Shown: piece after piece, positions 35,508 through 44,342 of the stretch | Layout: each line of letters starts with the position of its first letter | How positions within the stretch are numbered: position 1 is the first letter of the stretch | Source: Balneolaceae bacterium UBA7797 | GTDB taxonomy: Bacteria > Bacteroidota > Rhodothermia > Balneolales > Balneolaceae | Direction of reading: 5' to 3' | Length of the DNA: 64,000 nucleotides | NCBI GenBank assembly: GCA_002480645.1 | Contig: DLCN01000006.1 | Coordinates: 62,001-126,000, forward strand | Translations under genes and position numbers: made by a program | The notes under the pieces: model-generated | What the model was told of the DNA's origin: nothing | Databases searched by the model: none | The model's input: the letters and a program-made list of their open reading frames with translations, nothing else

Positions 35508-35770
35508 TACGCGTCCTCCTCACTTACACCGAACTTATGGTCCAGCCTGTTCATCAGATACACATACACAAAAATGAGAATCACAAATACATAGATAGAA
35601 CCTTGTTGAGCAAACCAGAAACCCAGCTTAAAGCCTCCCATTTTAATTTCATTTAATGTGGGAGCCAACAGGATTCCAAACCCATAAGAAACAATAAACC
35701 AAATGGTTAAAAGAATACTTAAATAGCGTAGATTTGCTTTCCAATACCCCTTCAAGTCACGGTCTGACAT
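35507..35770 (-). CDS. DUF4212 small membrane protein, partner of the symporter
   Basis: The start at 35770 gives 87 residues. It is preferred because GGAGG lies at a normal distance before it and because this is the usual DUF4212 N-terminus (SDRDLKGYWKANLRYLSILLTIW). The frame extends further but without a good start. Two membrane helices follow: LLTIWFIVSYGFGILLAP, then FWFAQQGSIYVFVILIFVYVYLM. The end is RLDHKFGVSEED. The family regularly precedes SSS transporters and is thought to be a small subunit. The stop overlaps the symporter start by one base (TAATG). Confidence 0.87.
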   Translation of the reverse strand: MSDRDLKGYWKANLRYLSILLTIWFIVSYGFGILLAPTLNEIKMGGFKLGFWFAQQGSIYVFVILIFVYVYLMNRLDHKFGVSEEDA

Positions 35771-35994
35771 ACAAAACACCTCCGGTAATTTTTTAACAGG
35801 TTGAGTATGCATCTTTGAATGGAAGGAAGCAAGTGGAACCGCTTTTTTATTCACAGCCCTCAGCCATAGAGAAAATTGATACTCTGCATCAACTAAGAAT
35901 TACATCCCGGTTCAGAATTCTGATTACCTTAAACCAACATCATTATTTATTCATATTTACTCAGCATATTCGGGTTCAATATTATTTTCAGAAC

Positions 35995-36327
35995 TTGACG
36001 AAATTAGCCACATATCAAAGATCATTAAGTGCATTCCTGCTCTTTTTGCTCATCACCCCGATGGTGATCCGTGCCGGGCATTTTCTGATTGTTGATGAGG
36101 ATACCTATGATATTATACATACCGATCATGGTACTACGCTGGAAGAAAGTCATCATCACTGTTTGATCTGCAGCAGTGAATTTCTGCCTATTCTCAATGA
36201 TGTACAGACCTCACAACCTGTATCGCTGGTTGTTCTGTTCGATATGGACAGCATGCCGTTAACGGAGACTTTCAACAACGGCAGTTTCTCCCTTTTTCAG
36301 CTTCGCGCTCCCCCTGCTTTAGTGTAA
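35995..36327 (+). CDS. Small exported His/Cys-rich protein upstream of a TonB receptor
   Basis: The frame is open from 35815, but the first 60 codons have no signal pattern. From the TTG at 35995 the protein (110 residues) starts with a signal-anchor (SLSAFLLFLLITPMVIRAG), so this start is proposed. The mature part contains IIHTDHG and SHHHCLICSSEF, a cluster of His and Cys suitable for metal binding. Such small exported proteins often precede metal-related TonB receptors, as here (36405). No named family was recognised. The start remains uncertain, since TTG has no clear ribosome site. Confidence 0.6.
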   Translation: MTKLATYQRSLSAFLLFLLITPMVIRAGHFLIVDEDTYDIIHTDHGTTLEESHHHCLICSSEFLPILNDVQTSQPVSLVVLFDMDSMPLTETFNNGSFSLFQLRAPPALV

Positions 36328-36404
36328 CCATCCCCCAACGGGCATTATAAGCCCATATATTTTACACACTGATTCTCTGAACCAGAAAAAAAGCATCTGT
36401 TATT

Positions 36405-38619
36405 ATGAAAGCTATTCTATCTCTATTATTTACACTGATCGTATATCCTGTAACCGCTCAGAATATTATTTCAGGCTATGTCACCGATAAAAAAACCGGC
36501 GAACCTCTTGAATTTGTGAATGTTTATCTGCCGGAACATTCTAAAGGAACCCAAACCGATATAAACGGTTATTTTCAACTGAAAGAACCACATGCGGTAT
36601 CTCTGAAAATCCAGTTTTCGTATATCGGTTATAAAACACAGATCCGAACCCTGCATCCCGACGATGATCTGACCAATGTACGCATCCAACTCGAACCCTC
36701 GGTATTAATGACACAGGAAGTCGTTGTTTCCGGTGGTTCCTATTCCACTCAGCACGAAAATGCAGTAAAGATCGAGTCGGTAAATGCTACAGATGTGGCT
36801 AACGCAGGAACTCCTTCATTTATGGAAGCTCTGGCAACCATCCCCGGTGTGGATGTGATCGCTAAAGGACCCGGAATTTCCAAACCGGTGATCCGCGGAC
36901 TTTCCATGACCAATATCCTGGTTCTCAATAACGGGGTAAAAATGGAGAATTATCAGTTTTCAGAGAATCACCCTTTTCTGGTGGACGAATTCGGAGCTCA
37001 CCGGATCGAAGTGATCAAAGGTCCTGCCTCGCTTTTGTATGGTTCTGATGCAGTGGGAGGAGTATTAAACATTTTAAAAGAACGTCCGGCAGAAGTGCAT
37101 ACCATTCAGGCCGATTATGCTGCTCAATATCACAGTAATACGCAGGGCATAGTTACAAATCTTGGGATAAAAGGCCGGGGAGAATCTTTTTTTCTGGGGG
37201 ATAAGAGGTGGATTGAAATCAAATATGGATTACACACAGGGAAACGGTACTGTTGCCCCCAATACCCGGTTTAATGAATACAGCTTAAAAACCCAGCTGG
37301 GATTGAATTCAAAGCTTGGTTTATTCCGCTTGTATTACGACTACAATCAACCCAAATACGGCCTTCTGGTAGATGCCGCCGTTCCACTGATCACAGCTAA
37401 CAGCCGTGAAAATGAAGTCTGGTATCAAAACCTGAATAGTCATCTGCTCTCTACCCGAAATACTTTATTCTTCGGGCCGGTAAAAGTGGATGTGAACGGA
37501 GCCTATCAAAGTAATTCCCGTCAGTTAAAGACTACGCCTGCAAGTCCCTTTTTCACCGCTGCAGATATGACCTTGAATACACTTTCATATGAGGTGAAGA
37601 GCTATCTGCCCGCCGGTAAACTCTCCGACCTGATCGTTGGTGTTCAGGGTGCCACCGTCGAAAATATTAATCATGAAGCTCCGAATCAGGTTATTCCCGA
37701 TGCTAAAGTAAATGATCTGTCCCTTTTCTCACTTATTCAATCCAATCCGGTAGATGCTCTTAAAATTCAGGCGGGGGCACGATACGATTTCAGAAACATC
37801 ACTACTTTCAATGATGCAGCGCTAAATAAACACTATGGAAATATCAGTGCTTCGACCGGGGCTACCTATAATGTATCTGATATGATTCTGGTTCGCACTA
37901 ATTTTGCATCTGCCTACCGCACTCCGAATCTTGCGGAGCTCACTCAGGATGGCGTACACGGGACCCGGTATGAACAGGGAAATACGGAATTACAATCCCA
38001 GCGAAATTATGAGATCGATCTGAGTGCCCATTATCATTCAGATCTTATTTTTCTGGATGTGTCGGTTTTCAACAACCGGATCAACAACTACATCTACATT
38101 GCTCCTACCAATGAATACACAGAGAATGATCTGCAAATTTTCCGCTACTCCCAAAGTGATGCAACCATAAAGGGGGCAGAAATCACTTTTAATATTCAGG
38201 CAGCCTCACAATTACAAGTTGAAAGTTCGTACAGCTACCTCATTGGAGAACGTTCGACTGGAGATCCACTTCCCTATATTCCTCAGAATAAAATCCGGCT
38301 CTCCGCATCCTACCATCCCGGCAACTTCTTTAAAAGCATCAAAGCACCGGCATTGAATATAGGCGGGTTATATGCATTCAGTCAGGATCGTCCTGCCATG
38401 TTCGAAACCGGAACCGACCACTATCTTGTTCTCAATGCTTCGATAAGTGGTGACCTTCACATTCAGCAACAACCCGTATCAATAGCTCTTAAGGTGAATA
38501 ACCTCTTTGATGAGTTATATGTGGATCACCTTTCAACCCTTAAGGAAATGGGTTATTACAACATGGGAAGGAATATCAGTATTCAACTGAGAATTCCGTT
38601 TAAAACTCAGATCAAATGA
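36405..38619 (+). pseudogene. TonB-dependent receptor split by a +1 frameshift at a T7 run
   Basis: Two overlapping frames (36405-37274 and a second through 38619) together make one receptor of about 737 residues if one base is removed. The first has a signal peptide, a CarboxypepD_reg-like domain (SGYVTDKKTGEPLEFVNVYL), and the plug (SFMEALATIPGVDVIAKGPGISKPVIRGL, LYGSDAVGGVLN). The second holds the barrel and the C-terminal strands (NISIQLRIPF). The join is at seven T's (37187-37193): with six T's the frame reads ESFFWGIRGGLKS as expected for this family. It may be a real frameshift, phase variation or a sequencing error. The upstream His/Cys protein suggests a metal-related ligand. Confidence 0.75.
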
Positions 38620-38693
38620 CTGAATATATACCATTCATGTCCATTTATAGAAGCTGTAGCTTAACTAATGTTATATTTTATCCTCTCTGAGTG

Positions 38694-38729
38694 CCTGATC
38701 TCTTATCCTCGTTACGAGGATAAGTCAGG
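38694..38729. other. Strong hairpin downstream of the TonB receptor
   Basis: CTTATCCTCG (38702-38711) pairs perfectly with CGAGGATAAG (38715-38724) around TTA, and CCTGA/TCAGG outer arms extend it with a 3-base bulge. No T-tract follows, so it is not a standard terminator. Confidence 0.6.
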
Positions 38730-38870
38730 TTCTGCCTAAGTGTAAAAATTTACACGGATAACCATTCTACAGTCCATTGTTTTTTATTAGGATTATACCG
38801 TAATTCATTATTAGAAAGGTTTTAAAAGTAGTTTGTCTCAGGTATCGATCATAATTGTTGGAGGGTAAAC

Positions 38871-39251
38871 ATGAAAGGCAAAACACCTAAAGATGTGGAT
38901 GAGTACATCAGTTGGCAAAGCGAGGAGTTCCGTAAGAATCTGATCGAGTGCCGGAACTACATTCGCGACCTGGTACCGGAAGCTGAAGAGATGATCAGCT
39001 ATCAGATACCAACCTATAAACTGTATTATATGCTTGTGGGATTCGGGGTTACAAAAAAGTATTGCAGTTTTTATACCATGAGTCCCGATCTCATAAAACG
39101 GATGGAAAAAGATCTCAAGAACATCAAGTATTCCGGAGCCACTCTGTACTTTAAACCCGGGCAGAAGATCCCGAAAGCATTGATCAAAAAGATCATTAAG
39201 GCCCGTATTAAGGAGAATAAAGAACGGGCGAAAGAAAAAGGTAAAATATGA
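38871..39251 (+). CDS. DUF1801 (YdhG-like) protein
   Basis: This 126-residue cytosolic protein matches DUF1801. The start is VDEYISWQSEEFRKNLIECRNYIRDLVPEAEEMISYQIPTY, the typical helical N-terminus with a conserved IPTYK. A VGFGVTKKYCSFYTM strand region follows, and a basic end (IKKIIKARIKENKERAKEKGK). A relative in Bacillus (YdhG/Fra) has been described as an iron chaperone; a role in iron handling here is only a suggestion. It stands alone, 250 bases after the TonB receptor. Confidence 0.8.
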   Translation: MKGKTPKDVDEYISWQSEEFRKNLIECRNYIRDLVPEAEEMISYQIPTYKLYYMLVGFGVTKKYCSFYTMSPDLIKRMEKDLKNIKYSGATLYFKPGQKIPKALIKKIIKARIKENKERAKEKGKI

Positions 39252-39266
39252 TCAGATGGCGATGTG

Positions 39267-39605
39267 CTAGGATCTGTTGGGCAGAACTACTTTAAATATT
39301 GCCTCTTCCCCTTCTTTACTGGATACCACGATCCTGCCGTTGTGCATCTCTACCAGTTTTTTTACTAACCTGAGTCCCAATCCGGTTCCCTTTTCATTAT
39401 TGGTTCCCCGTTTGGATGGATGATGTACCGGATCGAACAAATTATGCAGCACCTCTTCACTCATTCCCATACCGTGGTCTTTCACAGCCAGGGACCATTC
39501 CTTTTCGTTTGACTCACTTTTTAATTCGATGATGCTATCGCGTGGAGAAAACTTGATCGCATTAGAAACGAAATTCCGGATCACCGCAGGGAATAAAGTA
39601 CGATC
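39267..39605 (-). pseudogene. Histidine kinase fragment (C-terminal HATPase region)
   Basis: The frame codes for the last 110 or so residues of a kinase. Recognisable are the N-box (VIRNFVSNAIKFSP), the G1 region (VKDHGMGMSEEV), the F-box LFDPVHHPS, and the G2 region (KGTGLGLRLVKKL). The dimerisation/His-phosphorylation domain and the sensor are missing. Upstream, the frame stays open but leaves the kinase pattern at about 39.6 kb, exactly where the plus-strand response regulator fragment begins. It resembles the intact kinase at 47986 in this region. A GTG at 39584 could start a short protein, but function is unlikely. Confidence 0.65.
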
Positions 39606-39850
39606 GCAAGGATACTGACTTTGAGTTAACCCTTGATCTGTACATGCCGATTATGGATGGCTGGGATGTATTGAATGAATTTGAATCACTCTCTAAAGAG
39701 CTTCCTAAAGAGATCAGAATATATGTAGTCACTTCCTCGGTAGATCACGAAGACTATAAAAAACTAAAGCAGTACAAGACGGTGAAAGATTATTTTGTTA
39801 AACCTATCGACCGTTTTACGGTAAATGAGATCCTCTCAGAAGTAGCCTGA
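39605..39850 (+). pseudogene. Response regulator receiver fragment (C-terminal two thirds)
   Basis: The frame reads LDLYMPIMDGWDVLNEFESL, with the phosphoacceptor Asp in LDLYMP, then VVTSSVDHEDYKKLKQY and DYFVKPIDRF with the conserved KP. This is the receiver domain without its first 45-50 residues, which hold the acidic metal-binding pair. It lies head to head with the kinase remnant. An ATG at 39644 would exclude the Asp site, so no functional protein is expected. The frame upstream of about 39.6 kb continues into sequence that belongs to the kinase fragment. Confidence 0.65.
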
Positions 39851-40167
39851 GTGACGCACACTGATTTGATACTGTGATTTAGATTCCCTTCAAAAAACTC
39901 CTTTGATTCCAGCAAGCAGGAATCAATCACTTGTATAATTTTCTTTCGTGATGGAAAAAATATTTCCGGCTCAGATTTTATCATCCAACCTTCCAATCGC
40001 ATCCGTGTTGAGACCGGATTTACCCTGCTCCACTCCTGCATATTGCCGACTCCCTTTCAGTAAAAGGAGAGTAAAGCGAGAGTAAAAGGAGAGTCAAGCA
40101 TGGTACGACTCGAAATGATGGTTTTTGTGATGAACTTTTTACCTTCTGTATTCATGTATTAAGTAGA
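39851..40167. other. Non-coding region with a short tandem repeat
   Basis: No supported gene. A 22-base unit, AGTAAAAGGAGAGTAAAGCG followed by AG, at 40059-40080 is repeated nearly exactly at 40081-40100. Confidence 0.4.
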
Positions 40168-40202
40168 TAAAAAAACCCCGATCGACTTTCCGCCGATCAG
40201 GG
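40168..40202 (-). terminator. Intrinsic terminator of nrdJ
   Basis: On the minus strand CCCTGATCG and CGATCGGGG pair (one G-T) around a 9-base loop and are followed by a T-run (plus-strand A's 40168-40175). It lies about 50 bases past the nrdJ stop. Confidence 0.88.
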
Positions 40203-40252
40203 CTTATCCTGTTTCTCCATGAAAGAAACTATTTCAAGAAATTAACTTCTTC

Positions 40253-43200
40253 TTAGCTGCATCCGGTGGTTGAGCCACACGTGATGCATTTCAGACAGGT
40301 ACCGTTTCGCACCATGGTCATGCTGCCACACTCGGGGCAGGAATCACCGGAATAGCCTAATTGCTTGGCTTTGTCGTAATCCGTTTCGTAACTGCTGCTT
40401 TCTGCTTTTGCACTTTTCGGTGCCGCTGCTTCTGCAGTTTCTGTTACTTCCACTTTGGGTGCAACCGGAGCTTTCGCTTCCACAGGAGCCGGAGCTGCCG
40501 CTTCTGCCTGTGATTCTTCGGTTGGTTTAAGCTGACGGATATGGATCTCATCCACCGGTACGTGAGCCAGATCTTCTCTTCCGAGATACGAAACTGCTAA
40601 TTCACGGAAGATGTAATCGATCACGGAAGTACTCATCTTCACGTGTGGGTTACCGGCTACCATACCGCTTGGTTCAAATTTGGTGAATACAAAGGCATCC
40701 ACAAACTCTTCTAATGGCACACCATGTTGCAGCCCCAGAGAAATGGAGATCGCAAAACAGTTCAACAGACTTCTGAATGCGGCTCCTTCGCGGTGCATAT
40801 CAATAAAGATCTCACCGAGCTGTCCATTTTCATATTCTCCGGTACGCAAATACACACTCTGTCCACCGATCTTCACTTTCTGAGTGTATCCCTCGCGACG
40901 GAACGGCAGGCGCTGTCGGCGGGCTACATATTTGTGGATGATCCGCTCGGCTACTTCCACCACTTTATCCTGAGCTTCGGTAGTTGCTTTATCCAGCACT
41001 TCTTCTTCCTCATCCAGTTCTTCCAGCACATCGGCCATGCTGTTCAGTGGCTGGCTCAGTTTAGAACCATCACGGTACAGAGCATTAGCTTTCAGCATCA
41101 TTTCCCAGGACATCATGTAGGCCTTTTTCATATCCTCAACGGTTGCCTCGTTTGGCAGGTTGATGGTTTTTGAAATAGCACCGGACAGGAATGGCTGAGC
41201 GGCGGCCATCATTCTGATATGGCCTTCAGGAGCGATATACCGGGTTCCGGTGCGACCGCATCGGTTTGCACAATCAAATACCGGTAAGTGTTCATCCTTA
41301 AGTTCAGGAGAGCCTTCCACGGTCATGGTACCACACACGTAGTCGTTGGCTTCCATCACCTGATCTCTGGAGAAACCGAGGAATTTCAACATGTCGAAGC
41401 TGAAGTCAGCAAGTTGCTCTTCGGTAATACCGAGTGTGTCTTTACAGAAATCTTCGCCCAAAGTGAATTGGTTGAAGGCAAATTTGATATCAAAGCTTGA
41501 AGGTAGAGCGGCTTCAATAGCCTCTAGCTGTGTGTCGGTAAATCCTTTTTCACGCAGACTTTCTTCATTGATGTGCGGACATCCTTCCAGCGTTCCGTGA
41601 CCTTTCGCAAAGTTAATGATAGACTCTGTTTCTTTGGCAGAATAGCCCAGTGTCTTCAATGCTTTAGGTACACTTTGATTAATGATCTTGAAATAACCGC
41701 CACCGGCAAGTTTCTTGAACTTTACCAGAGCGAAGTCCGGTTCGATACCTGTAGTATCGCAATCCATCACCAGACCAATGGTTCCGGTTGGTGCGAGTAC
41801 CGTTACCTGAGCGTTTCGGTATCCGTTCTTTTCCCCTAATTCAACCGCAGCATCAGCAGTTTCGCGAGCTGCTTCTAATAAATAATCAGGGCAGATACTT
41901 GCATCGATACCGAGTGGTTTTACGGTCAGACCTTCGTATTGCTCGGGCTCCACATTGTAGGCCGCCCGACGGTGATTGCGAAGTACGCGAAGCATGTGCT
42001 CTTTGTTCTTCTCATAATTCTTGAAGGCCCCCAGTTCACCGGCCATTTCGGCACTGGTTTCATAGGATTTCATGTGCATGATGGCAGTGATGGCGCCGGC
42101 TGTTGCCACGCCTTCCGGGCTATCGTAAGGAATACCCTGAACCATCAGTGCGGCACCGATATTCGCATATCCCAATCCCAACGTTCTGAATTCATAGGAC
42201 AACTGGGCAATTTCTTTAGATGGGAACTGAGCCATCAGAACGGAGATCTCGAGTACGGTGGTCCAGATCCTGGAAGCGTAACGAAGTGACTCTACATCAA
42301 ATTTGGTGTAGGTGTCGTCGGTGAAGAACTTCATCAGGTTCAACGACGCCAGATTACATGCGGTGTTATCCAGAAACATGTACTCAGAGCATGGATTACT
42401 TGCACGGATCTCACCGTCTTCAGGACAAGTGTGCCATTCATTGATGGTGTCATGGTATTGTGTTCCGGGATCGGCGCTGGCCCATGCCGCATATCCGATC
42501 TGATCATATAATTCCCGTGCTTTGATGGTCTTGCAGGCTTCCGGCTCTCTGCCTTCTTTGGCTGCTTTCTTTTTTTCCACACGCCAGTGCAGATTCCAGT
42601 CGCCATCCTCAATAACCGCTTTCATGAAAGTATTTGGCACCCGAACTGAGTTATTTGAATTCTGCCCGGCTACAGTTGCATAGGCTTCAGAATTCCAGTC
42701 GGTGTCGTAAGAATCGAATTCCAGGTCTTTAAAACCCTGAGCAGCAAGTTGTATTACCCGCTCGATGTAGTTCAAAGGGATCTGATCGCGTTTTGCCTTT
42801 CGGATCGCATTGGCAAGCTCTTTATTCTTTAGCGGATCGCGGCTGTACGCACCATTAAAGGTGCGGCCTTCGATCTCAACCGGCTTGTGGCAAAGCTGAA
42901 TGATATTCTTAAGGTGAGTCTGAGCAAGCTTTGAACCGGCTACTAATGCCGCCACTTTTTGCTCTTCTTTCACTTTCCAGTTGATGTACTCTTCGATATC
43001 CGGGTGATCCAGATCGAGCGTAACCATTTTAGCCGCACGTCGGGTTGTACCACCGGATTTGATCGCTCCGGCAGCCCGGTCACCGATCTTTAAGAAACTC
43101 ATAAGTCCCGAGGAACGACCTCCTCCACTCAGCGGCTCGTTTTCACCACGGATATTAGAGAAGTTAGATCCGGTACCTGAACCATATTTGAATAAACGTG

Positions 43201-43867
43201 CTTCACGTACCCACAGATCCATGATCCCGCCTTCGTTCACCAGATCATCATCCACACTCTGGATGAAACATGCGTGAGGCTGGGGGTGAGAATAAGAATC
43301 TTTTGACCGGGTCAGTTTACCGGTCTTTCCATCCACATAATAATGTCCTTGTGCAGGTCCGTTTATACCATACGCCCAATGTAATCCGGTATTGAACCAT
43401 TGCGGAGAATTCGGAGCCGCCATCTGATTAGCCAGCATGTATGCAAGCTCATCATGGAATACTTTGGCATCTTCTTCACTATCGAAGTAATCGTATTTCC
43501 ATCCCCAGTACGTCCAGCAACCTGCGAGTCGGGTAAAAACCTGACGGCTGTCAACTTCGTGTGTATACCGCTCTTTCTCTTCTACCTTTTTCAGCTCAGC
43601 GGTATCCGGAGCAGATTTCTGGAGCCATTGTGGCACTCCTTTCTCCGATACTTTTTTCAGAGCCACCGGCACACCGGCTTTTCTGAAATATTTCTGAGCA
43701 ATGATATCTGTGGCAACCTGCGACCAACTGTCGGGCACCATCACATTTTCCATATGAAATACTTTAGAGCCGTCCGGATTCTTGATCTCCGAGGTGCGGC
43801 TTACAAAGTTCATTTCATCGAACGGTGTCTTCCATTCCGACTTGGTATAAAAGCGTGTAAATTTCAT
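40253..43867 (-). CDS. nrdJ: Class II (adenosylcobalamin-dependent) ribonucleoside-diphosphate reductase
   Basis: This 1204-residue protein is a vitamin B12-dependent ribonucleotide reductase. It has GSGTGSNFSNIRG, the active-site NPCSEYMFLDNTACNLASLN, and LAPTGTIGLVMDCDTTGIEPD. A C-terminal zinc/redox region has CPECG and CLKCITCGSTTGCS. An Ala/Pro/Glu-rich linker (about 1120-1180) joins that tail to the barrel. It converts ribonucleotides to deoxyribonucleotides with or without oxygen, using adenosylcobalamin to make a thiyl radical. No nrdA/B or nrdD is in the window. The gene is transcribed from an AT-rich region with DnaA-box-like sites, and follows the B12 uptake genes on the same strand. 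Confidence 0.95.
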   Translation of the reverse strand: MKFTRFYTKSEWKTPFDEMNFVSRTSEIKNPDGSKVFHMENVMVPDSWSQVATDIIAQKYFRKAGVPVALKKVSEKGVPQWLQKSAPDTAELKKVEEKERYTHEVDSRQVFTRLAGCWTYWGWKYDYFDSEEDAKVFHDELAYMLANQMAAPNSPQWFNTGLHWAYGINGPAQGHYYVDGKTGKLTRSKDSYSHPQPHACFIQSVDDDLVNEGGIMDLWVREARLFKYGSGTGSNFSNIRGENEPLSGGGRSSGLMSFLKIGDRAAGAIKSGGTTRRAAKMVTLDLDHPDIEEYINWKVKEEQKVAALVAGSKLAQTHLKNIIQLCHKPVEIEGRTFNGAYSRDPLKNKELANAIRKAKRDQIPLNYIERVIQLAAQGFKDLEFDSYDTDWNSEAYATVAGQNSNNSVRVPNTFMKAVIEDGDWNLHWRVEKKKAAKEGREPEACKTIKARELYDQIGYAAWASADPGTQYHDTINEWHTCPEDGEIRASNPCSEYMFLDNTACNLASLNLMKFFTDDTYTKFDVESLRYASRIWTTVLEISVLMAQFPSKEIAQLSYEFRTLGLGYANIGAALMVQGIPYDSPEGVATAGAITAIMHMKSYETSAEMAGELGAFKNYEKNKEHMLRVLRNHRRAAYNVEPEQYEGLTVKPLGIDASICPDYLLEAARETADAAVELGEKNGYRNAQVTVLAPTGTIGLVMDCDTTGIEPDFALVKFKKLAGGGYFKIINQSVPKALKTLGYSAKETESIINFAKGHGTLEGCPHINEESLREKGFTDTQLEAIEAALPSSFDIKFAFNQFTLGEDFCKDTLGITEEQLADFSFDMLKFLGFSRDQVMEANDYVCGTMTVEGSPELKDEHLPVFDCANRCGRTGTRYIAPEGHIRMMAAAQPFLSGAISKTINLPNEATVEDMKKAYMMSWEMMLKANALYRDGSKLSQPLNSMADVLEELDEEEEVLDKATTEAQDKVVEVAERIIHKYVARRQRLPFRREGYTQKVKIGGQSVYLRTGEYENGQLGEIFIDMHREGAAFRSLLNCFAISISLGLQHGVPLEEFVDAFVFTKFEPSGMVAGNPHVKMSTSVIDYIFRELAVSYLGREDLAHVPVDEIHIRQLKPTEESQAEAAAPAPVEAKAPVAPKVEVTETAEAAAPKSAKAESSSYETDYDKAKQLGYSGDSCPECGSMTMVRNGTCLKCITCGSTTGCS

Positions 43868-44285
43868 GGGCGTACTTACTAAATTCGTAGTGTTAATTTC
43901 TTCGTAGATGAGATACCTGTACCCCTGATTCCGAGAGGTAATTCTCCTAAAGAAGTGCTACCAAATATATACGCCCGATACTATGCTCACAAATTAAATC
44001 TGCATTTCTTTTCCACAATTACCAACACTTATCCACATTAAGTTTTTCTGATATTATTTCACTCTCACTTAACAATTCAATAACTATATTTAATATTATA
44101 TATTAATTTCAATTCCTGAATTTTAATTAACCAATGTGTCGGATCTCTAACACTGTTTTTAATTATTTTAAACTACTTGTAACGTCTTCATTATTTCATT
44201 GTTGATAATTCGTAAACTTATCAACACTGTAAAAATGATGTTACATTTAATCATTTTTATATACACATTTAAAATATACTATTAA
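43868..44285. promoter_or_regulatory. AT-rich region upstream of nrdJ with DnaA-box-like sites
   Basis: No gene is seen in 418 bases. TTATCCACA (44029-44037) equals the E. coli DnaA box, and TTTTCCACA (44009-44017) is close to it, 20 bases away in the same direction. TGTTGATAA and TTATCAACA (44200-44208, 44218-44226) form an inverted repeat and differ from the box by one base. This may be a DnaA-controlled nrdJ promoter or, less likely, part of an origin. Confidence 0.45.
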
Positions 44286-44322
44286 AATAAAAAAGGGTGT
44301 AATTTTACACCCTTTTAATCAT
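44286..44322. terminator. Bidirectional terminator-like hairpin after the propeller gene
   Basis: AAAAGGGTGTAA (44291-44302) pairs with TTACACCCTTTT (44305-44316). A- and T-rich tracts flank it on each side, so it can work on the minus strand, ending the B12 operon about 25 bases past the propeller gene. Confidence 0.85.
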
Positions 44323-44342
44323 TTTAATTTTATGATGATTGT

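Noticed and set aside
35507..35854. Start of DUF4212 at 35854
   Set aside because: The ATG at 35770 has a GGAGG site and the conserved N-terminus.
39790..40041. Open frame of 83 codons on the minus strand
   Set aside because: It overlaps the end of the response-regulator fragment, has no recognisable domain or start context, and lies in decayed sequence.
43868..44285. Replication origin (oriC)
   Set aside because: Only one exact DnaA box plus near matches, no dnaA, gidA or rpmH neighbours; kept as a regulatory observation only.
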